A stretch of 64,000 bases of DNA, taken from JAJECS01 sp965262745 (lineage in GTDB: Bacteria; Chloroflexota; UBA11872). The notes below the pieces were generated by a model, which had not been told where the DNA came from, searched no databases, and was given only the letters and a program-made list of their open reading frames with translations. The stretch's first letter is position 1; every line of letters starts with the position of its first letter. The stretch covers positions 1,922,001-1,986,000 of the forward strand of contig OZ253558.1 of assembly GCA_965262745.1 (NCBI GenBank), read 5' to 3'. Shown here one piece after another: positions 58,800 through 64,000 of the stretch. The position numbers and the translations under genes were made by a program.

Positions 58800-59825
58800 G
58801 ATTCACAAACGAAGTGCAACACCTCATTAGGGTGTTGCCATGGAACGACGCTATTCGCACCTCACCATTGAAGACCGCTGTGCCGTGGCCCGACGCCACG
58901 CCGCCGGGGCCTCGATCCGCCAAATCGCGGCAAGTCTGGATCGCGCGCCATCGACGATTGCTCGGGAACTGAGCCGCAATGGATCGCGCACCCAGGGCTA
59001 TCAACCGCGCTACGCCGACCAGCAGGCCCGCGCGCGCCGCTGGCGCGGGCCCCGGCTCGACCGCGATCCCACCCTGCGCCGCCAGGTCCTCACCCGCCTC
59101 CAACAGGGCTGGTCGCCCGAGCAGGTGGCCGGCCGTCTGGCCCGCGAGGCCGGCCGGCCCGTCATCTCCCACGAATCCATCTACCGCTTCATTGACGCCC
59201 AGATCCGCCGCACGAAGGACTATGCCTGGCGTCACTATTTGCCGCGGGCCAAGTTCAAACGGGGCCGGCGGGGGCGCAAGGGCGGCAGCTCCGCCTCCTT
59301 TATCGCCCACCGTCGTCCCCTCGTCGACCGCCCAGCCCTCGCCGCGGACCGCCAGACCCCCGGCCACTGGGAGGCCGACCTCATGCTCTTCCGCACCTAC
59401 GGCCAGGCCGTCCTCACCCTCCACGAACGCCACTCCCGCCTGCTCCTCGCCGTCCGGCCCCCCGGCAAAGCCGCTGCCCCCATCGCCCGCGCCTTGTCCC
59501 GGCTCCTCGCACCCTTACCGCCCCCCTGGCGCCAAACCGTCACCTTCGACAACGGCACCGAGTTCGCCCGCCACCACCAGCTGCACGCCCGCGGCATCCA
59601 GACCTTCTTCTGCGACCCCCACGCCCCCTGGCAGAAGGGCGGCATCGAGAACGCCATCGGGCGCCTGCGCCGCACCCTGCCCCGCAAGACCGATCTCGCG
59701 AGCCTCCCGGCCGCTCGGTTCACCCAGCTCGTGCAGGCCTACAACAACACGCCACGCAAGTGCCTCGGCTACCAGACCCCCGCCGAGGTGTTTTGGGATC
59801 ATCTGTTGCACTTGGAATGTGAATC
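58800..59825 (+). mobile_element. IS30-family insertion sequence
   Basis: The left end (58800-58820, GATTCACAAACGAAGTGCAAC when split into two parts) and the reverse complement of the right end (59805-59825) agree at 18 of 21 positions, so they are terminal inverted repeats. They flank one IS30-type transposase gene. Total length about 1,026 bases is right for the family. Flanking bases differ (CCCTA before, CACCG after), so no target duplication can be shown. The direct repeats just beyond the right end suggest insertion at or near host repeat DNA. Confidence 0.82.
58817..58837 (+). promoter_or_regulatory. Hairpin over transposase translation start
   Basis: CAACACC and GGTGTTG are perfect 7-base arms with a 7-base loop, ending two bases before the transposase ATG at 58840. 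A read-through transcript from outside the element would fold here and mask the start, a known protective arrangement in insertion sequences. Confidence 0.5.
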
Positions 59826-59850
59826 CACCGGTCTCCCTTCGCGGGAATGA
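58840..59850 (+). CDS. IS30-family transposase
   Basis: A 336-residue transposase. The N-terminus has a helix-turn-helix (LTIEDRCAVARRHAAGASIRQIA, residues about 8-30, and APSTIAREL). The DDE catalytic triad is visible at D180 (HWEAD), D237 (FDNGTEF) and E270 (KGGIENAIGRLRR), the IS30 pattern. The frame is intact. It runs through the right inverted repeat and stops at 59850, about 25 bases outside it, so the last eight residues come from flanking DNA. Confidence 0.93.
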   Translation: MERRYSHLTIEDRCAVARRHAAGASIRQIAASLDRAPSTIARELSRNGSRTQGYQPRYADQQARARRWRGPRLDRDPTLRRQVLTRLQQGWSPEQVAGRLAREAGRPVISHESIYRFIDAQIRRTKDYAWRHYLPRAKFKRGRRGRKGGSSASFIAHRRPLVDRPALAADRQTPGHWEADLMLFRTYGQAVLTLHERHSRLLLAVRPPGKAAAPIARALSRLLAPLPPPWRQTVTFDNGTEFARHHQLHARGIQTFFCDPHAPWQKGGIENAIGRLRRTLPRKTDLASLPAARFTQLVQAYNNTPRKCLGYQTPAEVFWDHLLHLECESTGLPSRE

Positions 59851-59860
59851 CGAGGGGTTC

Positions 59861-59902
59861 GCAGGTCTCCTTAGGCGGAGGTTTGCAGGTCTCCAAGGCG
59901 GA
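59861..59902. repeat. Two imperfect direct repeats right of the IS element
   Basis: GCAGGTCTCCTTAGGCGGAG (59861-59880) and GCAGGTCTCCAAGGCGGA (59885-59902) are tandem, 4 bases apart, with one extra base and one or two changes. They fill the space between the transposase stop and the convergent Rid gene. No function is evident; they may be remnants of a host intergenic repeat. Confidence 0.6.
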
Positions 59903-59913
59903 AACGGGACCGC

Positions 59914-60330
59914 CTAGTCGACCACCGCGATCGTGGTGACCTCGACCAGCAGGTCTTCGCGCACGAGCCCCGCCACGAGCAGCAGCGTGTTCGGCGGGTA
60001 GGCGCCGTCGGGAAAGAACTCGGCGAAGGCCTCACGGCGCGCGTCGAGGAACGGCTGGACCGCCCCGCGGCCCACGAGATAGGTGGTGAACTGCACGACA
60101 TCCGCCCACGACGCGCCGGCGCTCTCGAGCACGTGCCCGATGTTGCGGAACGTCTCCAGCGTCTGCGCCTGCGTGCCACCGTCACCGGTGAGGCTCCCGG
60201 TTGCGTCGAGACCAACCTGCCCCGCCAGGTAGAGGGTGCTGCCGCCAGAGGCGCGGGCCAGATGCGAGTAGGCGCCAATGGGCGGGTGCACGCCGTCCGG
60301 GTTTGGCACGACTCGCTTGGATTGGGACAT
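59914..60330 (-). CDS. RidA-superfamily protein (non-archetypal)
   Basis: A 138-residue Rid (YjgF/YER057c/UK114) family protein. It shows GAYSHLARASGGSTLYLAGQVGLDATG (near 18-44), TQAQTLETFRNIGHVLESAG (near 53-72) and VVQFTTYL (near 80). RidA deaminates the 2-aminoacrylate imine using a conserved Arg just after the P-x-P region (YPARTT); here the equivalent site reads YPPNTL, with Asn. It is thus likely one of the Rid subgroups that lack the Arg and do not hydrolyse imines. ATG 60330. No linked PLP enzyme. Confidence 0.87.
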   Translation of the reverse strand: MSQSKRVVPNPDGVHPPIGAYSHLARASGGSTLYLAGQVGLDATGSLTGDGGTQAQTLETFRNIGHVLESAGASWADVVQFTTYLVGRGAVQPFLDARREAFAEFFPDGAYPPNTLLLVAGLVREDLLVEVTTIAVVD

Positions 60331-60387
60331 CAGTTGTGCGTCCTCAGTCGGCGCGGATCGTCGGGCGCCAGCGATTCCAGCTCCCGG

Positions 60388-61143
60388 TCATAGCTCACCT
60401 TCGCGAACCGGAGCCTTGTAGGTCAGGTCCTCGATCTGAACGCGAAACTCGTCCGCGGAGGATTCGAGATCGAACACGACGGACACCGTCTCCGTGGCGC
60501 CGGGGTGCAAGGATTCCGCAAACATCAGCGGCCGTCCTTCGTAGACGGGCTTTGGGGTGGTGGAAAGCCCGTTGGTGCCCTCGTCGTCATAGGCGAAGCT
60601 GGCGCCGCGGTCGTCGACGAGGTTCACCCGTTCGGGCGAATACTGGATGAGCGCTGTCGTTGGGTTTTCGAACCTCGCCACCACGATGACGAACACGCCC
60701 TTCCGCGGCATGAAGTCGCGCCCGAAGTATTGTGGGATGGACGGCACGGCGTACACGTCGACCAGCGTGATTTGGAGATTCGTGTCTGCGGTGGCCGTTT
60801 CGCCAACGGCGAGGTCCGTGACCTCCGGCGTTGGTTCCGGCGTCGCTGCGGCAGCGGTGGTCGTGGTGGCCTCGGCCGGAGTCGCCTCGGCGGCCGTCGC
60901 GGAAGACGCCGCCTCGGTTACCGCCACGGCCGCTGTTGGGGTCGGGGACGTCACGACCTCGGTGCCGGCCCTGGCGCGCACTTCAGCTTGCCGGGCGGCC
61001 TCGATGCTGGCGAGCAGCGCCTCTTCACCTGGGGCGTACACGATCCGGAGGAGAGCAAGACCGACGCCAACGACAATCACCGAGGCCACAAGAAACCGCA
61101 CGCTGCCGGGCATGCGCCCAAGGCCGGAGCGGAAGGTCGTCAC
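60388..61143 (-). CDS. membrane-anchored protein with DUF4352-like domain
   Basis: A 251-residue protein from GTG 61143. One N-terminal membrane helix (FLVASVIVVGVGLALLRIVY, residues about 17-36) is followed by a Thr/Ala/Pro-rich linker (60-110, TPTAAVAVTEAASSATAAE and similar). The C-terminal domain (about 112-245) has a beta-sandwich pattern (ATADTNLQITLVDVYAVP, KGVFVIVVARFENPT, ETVSVVFDLESS) like telokin-type DUF4352 domains. Probably exposed outside the membrane; binding partner unknown. Confidence 0.78.
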   Translation of the reverse strand: MTTFRSGLGRMPGSVRFLVASVIVVGVGLALLRIVYAPGEEALLASIEAARQAEVRARAGTEVVTSPTPTAAVAVTEAASSATAAEATPAEATTTTAAAATPEPTPEVTDLAVGETATADTNLQITLVDVYAVPSIPQYFGRDFMPRKGVFVIVVARFENPTTALIQYSPERVNLVDDRGASFAYDDEGTNGLSTTPKPVYEGRPLMFAESLHPGATETVSVVFDLESSADEFRVQIEDLTYKAPVREGEL

Positions 61144-61253
61144 GTCAGCGTCGTCGCCCGAAATATCACCGGCAACCCGTCCTGTCTGCCGCCATGCGCC
61201 GGATGCTCACGCGTGACGGTCACACCCGATGCTAGGCACGCAGGCGAATGCCG

Positions 61254-62474
61254 TCAACGCGCGGCCGTGCCCGAAGTCGCCGCGGCGCCGGGCAACACGA
61301 AGTTTTGGGGAAGCGTGGCGTTGTCCAGATTGGCGCCGGCGAGATCGGCACCGGCGAGCGAGGCGTCGGTGAGGTCGGCGCCGCTGAGGTCGGCGGCCCG
61401 GAGATCAGCGTCGGTCAGGATAGCGCCCCGCAAGCTGGCGCCGGCAAGCAAGGCCCGCCCCAGATCCGCACGGCTCAGCTTGGCGAAGCTCAAGTCGGCA
61501 TTGGGCAGGTCGGCGAAGTGCAAGTTGGCGCCGGTGAAGTCCGCATGACGGAGGTTCGTCCCGCGAAGCCCCGCCCCATACATCTGCGCACCCGCCAGCG
61601 TGGCATGGGAGAGGTCGGCGCGGTCCAGCGTTGCGGCCAGCAGGTCGGACCCGCGCAGATCGGCGCTGCGGCCGACCGTGGTATACCCCGCGAGATTAGA
61701 TTCCGTGAAATCAACAAAGCGCAAATCCGCATGGCTGAGGTCGGCGGCCGTCAGGTCGGTGCGGCTCACCTCGGCGCTGTAGAGACGCGCACCGTCGAGC
61801 CGAACCCCGCGAAGGACGGCGTCGCGGACCGTTGCCCGGCTCAGGTTCGCCCGGGTGAGCGTGGCGCCACTGAAGTCGGTGCCGAACAGCCGCGCGCTTG
61901 CCAGCACCGCGTCCGTGAGATCGGCGCCGGGCAGCTTGGCGTCGGTGAACGAGGCCCGCGCCAGGTTCGCACCCGTCATGACCGCCCTTGCGGCCGTGAC
62001 GCCTTGCAGCTGTATCGATCGCGCCTCGACCCCGGCCATATGGACATCGGTGAGCGTGGCGTCTCGCAACTCCGCCCACACCATCTGCGCGCCAGCGAGC
62101 GACGCGCCCACGAAGCGCGAGCGCTGCGCCGCGACGCCGGTTAGGTCGGCGCCGTCCAGCTGCGCCCCGCTGAGGTCCGCGTCGACGAGGATGGCCAGAC
62201 GCAAGTTCGCCCCCCGAAGGTCCGCGGCAGCGAGATTCGCGCCGGCGAGGTCAGCCTTCTGGAGATGCACACCAGCGAGGTCGGCGCCGTGCAAGTCAAC
62301 GCCGGGACAGCGGGTCGGCTCATGGAGCCAGGCCTCGGCAAACGCCGACTGGATCACGCACCCGTTGACGACCATGGCGTTCTGACTCAGGACGATCGCG
62401 ACCGCTAGCGCAATCAGCGCAGCCGCGCCCGTCGCGACCAGCGTCGCGATGACCGCGCGAAGGGTGGTTTGCAT
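61254..62474 (-). CDS. membrane-anchored pentapeptide-repeat protein
   Basis: A 406-residue protein. Residues 8-30 form a signal anchor (VIATLVATGAAALIALAVAIVL). Residues 55-395 are about 65 tandem A(D/N)LxX pentapeptide repeats (ADLAGVHLQKADLAGANL and onward), predicted to form a long right-handed four-sided beta-helix. Short insertions (TTVGRSADLRGS near 268) break the ladder. The C-terminus ends with LPGAAATSGTAAR. The anchor places the helix outside the cytoplasm, whereas the known gyrase-mimicking pentapeptide proteins are cytoplasmic. Function unknown. Confidence 0.9.
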   Translation of the reverse strand: MQTTLRAVIATLVATGAAALIALAVAIVLSQNAMVVNGCVIQSAFAEAWLHEPTRCPGVDLHGADLAGVHLQKADLAGANLAAADLRGANLRLAILVDADLSGAQLDGADLTGVAAQRSRFVGASLAGAQMVWAELRDATLTDVHMAGVEARSIQLQGVTAARAVMTGANLARASFTDAKLPGADLTDAVLASARLFGTDFSGATLTRANLSRATVRDAVLRGVRLDGARLYSAEVSRTDLTAADLSHADLRFVDFTESNLAGYTTVGRSADLRGSDLLAATLDRADLSHATLAGAQMYGAGLRGTNLRHADFTGANLHFADLPNADLSFAKLSRADLGRALLAGASLRGAILTDADLRAADLSGADLTDASLAGADLAGANLDNATLPQNFVLPGAAATSGTAAR

Positions 62475-62615
62475 AATCCGTGATTCGCGAGCCTATCTTC
62501 AGCGGCACGCCCTGCCGCCAGTTGCGGGGCGAGTATGCGCCACGTAGCATGACCTTGTCCGCGAATCGGTGCTGCGGGGCATGGCTGCCGCGCGCACGCG
62601 TGTGGAACTGCCGAG

Positions 62616-63578
62616 ATGACGCAATACATCACCCGGCGGCTGCTGGTCTCAATTCCGCTGTTGTTTGGCATCTCGATCATTACGTTCATTATCATCAATT
62701 TGGCTCCAGGAGATCCACTTACTGCGCTCCTAGACCCAGAGGACCAAATATCGCTCTCAGTACGAGACGTAGAAGCGCTGAGGCGCGAACTTGGTCTCGA
62801 CCGGCCGGGTCCGGTGCGTTACGTGATCTGGCTGAAAGAGGCGTTGACCGGGAATCTCGGCTACTCATATCAGACGAAGCGACCCGTGATCGAGATGGTT
62901 CTTAACAAACTACCAGTTACCCTAAGCCTCATGGGTGTGGCGCTAGCTCTTGCCTCCTCTATTGGAGTTGTTTTTGGCGTTATCTCAGCTCTGAGGCAGT
63001 ATTCAATCATCGACTATTCGCTCTCAGTCGTTTCATTTTTCATGATTTCGATCCCGCAATTCTTCTTTGCCCTCTCGGGCATGCTGATATTCGCGGTGTG
63101 GCTGGGGTGGCTGCCCACATTCGGCATGTGGACGGCTGGCGAAGACCCCGAGCTGTGGGATCTCGCCCACCACGCGATCTTGCCGATCTCGGCCTTGATG
63201 CTGCAGGACATCGCGGTGTACATGCGCTATACGCGGGCGTCGATGCTCGACACGCTCTCCGCCGAATACGTGCTGACCGCTCGGGCCAAGGGGCTGAGCG
63301 AGACGCTTGTGCTTTGGAAGCACGTCTTTCGTAACGCGCTGGTGCCGCTGGTCACGGTCTTGGGGCTCTCACTGCCGGCGCTCATCGGTGGCGCGCTCAT
63401 CATCGAGACCATCTTCTCGTGGCCCGGCGTGGGCGCGCTTGCCTACAATGCGCTGCGGCAACGTGACTACCCGGTGCAGATGGCGGTGTTGCTGATGGGC
63501 GCCACGGCGGTCCTGGCGGCTAACCTGCTCGCGGACGTGGCCTACGCCTGGGTCGACCCGCGCGTGCGCCACTCCTAG
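62616..63578 (+). CDS. dipeptide/oligopeptide ABC transporter permease (DppB/OppB type)
   Basis: A 320-residue permease with the family N-terminus MTQYITRRLLVSIPLLFGISIITF, about six membrane helices and the cytoplasmic EAA-type loop YVLTARAKGLSETLVLWKHVFRNALVPLVT (near 225-254). The first 450 bases are less GC-rich than the rest, with more T- and A-ending codons. ATG 62616 is at the homology start. It forms a pair with the next gene; periplasmic-binding and ATPase genes should lie beyond the window. Confidence 0.94.
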   Translation: MTQYITRRLLVSIPLLFGISIITFIIINLAPGDPLTALLDPEDQISLSVRDVEALRRELGLDRPGPVRYVIWLKEALTGNLGYSYQTKRPVIEMVLNKLPVTLSLMGVALALASSIGVVFGVISALRQYSIIDYSLSVVSFFMISIPQFFFALSGMLIFAVWLGWLPTFGMWTAGEDPELWDLAHHAILPISALMLQDIAVYMRYTRASMLDTLSAEYVLTARAKGLSETLVLWKHVFRNALVPLVTVLGLSLPALIGGALIIETIFSWPGVGALAYNALRQRDYPVQMAVLLMGATAVLAANLLADVAYAWVDPRVRHS

Positions 63579-63588
63579 GCTCTGATTC

Positions 63589-64000
63589 ATGGCACAGGGG
63601 ACCCCGCCGGACAAGCAGCTCCCAACCGAGGCGGACATCGGTGACGAGGTGGCAGCGGCGCAGCGACGCGCAGAGACAGTCGAGTTCCTCGACCTTCCGC
63701 CCGAGCTTTCACCCTGGACCCGCGCGCGGCGGCGGTTCATGTCGCACAAGCTGGCCGTCCTCGGGCTCGCCATTCTGCTGAATATGGCGTTGATCGCGAT
63801 TTTTGCGGAAGTCGTGGCTCCATACGACCCGACGCGGAACCACCTGCACAAACTGCTGGCGGGGCCAGATTCCCTGAATTGGCTGGGGACCGACCGCTCC
63901 GGTCGCGACACCTTCAGTCGGGTGGTGTACGGGGCCCGCGTCTCGCTCTCCGTGGGCGTTGTGGCGGTGTCGATTTACTTAGCGATCGCGTTTGCCGTTG
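63589..64000 (+). CDS. dipeptide/oligopeptide ABC transporter permease (DppC/OppC type), cut by window end
   Basis: The frame opens at ATG 63589 and remains open to the last base, so only the first 137 residues are seen. After an acidic, Glu-rich N-terminal 45 residues come RARRRFMSHKLAVLGLAILLNM (first helix), VAPYDPTRNH, and the family motif NWLGTDRSGRDTFSRVVYGARVSLSVG, typical of DppC/OppC. It starts 10 bases after the DppB-type gene. Partner to that permease in one transporter. Confidence 0.92.
   Translation, partial: MAQGTPPDKQLPTEADIGDEVAAAQRRAETVEFLDLPPELSPWTRARRRFMSHKLAVLGLAILLNMALIAIFAEVVAPYDPTRNHLHKLLAGPDSLNWLGTDRSGRDTFSRVVYGARVSLSVGVVAVSIYLAIAFAV

Noticed and set aside
58791..59835. 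Target-site duplication of the IS30 element
   Set aside because: The bases next to the two inverted repeats do not match over 2-5 positions, so no duplication can be claimed.
1..64000. tRNA, rRNA or CRISPR array
   Set aside because: No TTCGANNC-type T-loop within a cloverleaf, no rRNA signature and no regularly spaced repeats were seen by eye; a tRNAscan/CRISPR search could still find something missed.

Overview
The window is a gene-dense, GC-rich bacterial chromosome segment, coding on both strands, with many 4-base stop/start overlaps and frequent GTG and TTG starts. Its gene content points to an uncultured member of the Chloroflexota (SAR202/Dehalococcoidia-like or a relative). The supporting traits are a MEP-pathway ispH, menaquinone synthesis by the futalosine route, a T-box leader on a branched-chain amino acid operon, a divergent GroEL, and repeated copies of the Ldh (malate/L-lactate dehydrogenase-like), creatininase and LarA families. 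The lineage is an inference from gene content; no rRNA or tRNA gene was found to anchor it.

Layout. 1-3.1 kb: end of a YyaL-type protein, ispH, an Ldh-family enzyme and a small unknown. 3.3-5.5 kb: a membrane sulfatase-like protein whose catalytic half is visibly AT-richer than its surroundings. 5.9-11.4 kb (minus strand): tetR-mqnE-mqnA-mqnC-mqnD followed by a PhyH-type dioxygenase, with a perfect inverted repeat in front of tetR. 11.5-17.9 kb: a proline-rich unknown, class II aldolase, a DUF971 protein, a sugar-nucleotidyltransferase/phosphomannomutase-like fusion and a XerD-type recombinase. 18-22.3 kb: LarA, a CoA-binding protein, groES and a groEL paralogue. 22.3-27.1 kb: a tightly coupled run of aminotransferase, two Ldh-family enzymes, a cysteine-synthase-like lyase and a cupin, which is the most unusual metabolic cluster here. 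27.2-32.3 kb: flippase-like protein plus the GDP-deoxyhexose genes (cupin isomerase, phosphomannomutase, reductase, gmd). 32.4-35.4 kb: a single-chain DNA methyltransferase with a nuclease-like N-terminus. 35.4-44 kb: a fourth Ldh enzyme, YqeC, a Cys-rich protein, a NatAB-type exporter, tandem M20 peptidases and an ECF sigma/anti-sigma pair. 44-53.4 kb (minus strand): T-box leader, then ilvB-ilvN-ilvC-leuA-leuC-leuD-cimA. 53.6-57 kb: a DEDD exonuclease and coaX-coaBC. 57-58.7 kb: tandem creatininase-family hydrolases. 58.8-59.8 kb: an IS30-family element. 59.9-62.5 kb: a Rid protein, a DUF4352-like surface protein and a pentapeptide-repeat protein. 62.6 kb to the end: dipeptide/oligopeptide ABC permeases, the second cut by the window edge.

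How the genes work together. The 44-53 kb operon makes leucine and valine, and isoleucine through citramalate; leuB and ilvD are absent from it. The mqn genes convert chorismate towards menaquinone, but no nucleosidase (mqnB) is present. The 14.4-16.9 kb and 28.5-32.3 kb loci together could supply GDP-mannose and a GDP-6-deoxyhexose (probably GDP-D-rhamnose) for surface polysaccharide. The Ldh, LarA, PhyH, creatininase, M20 and peptide-permease genes suggest a heterotroph that processes small organic acids, amides and peptides.
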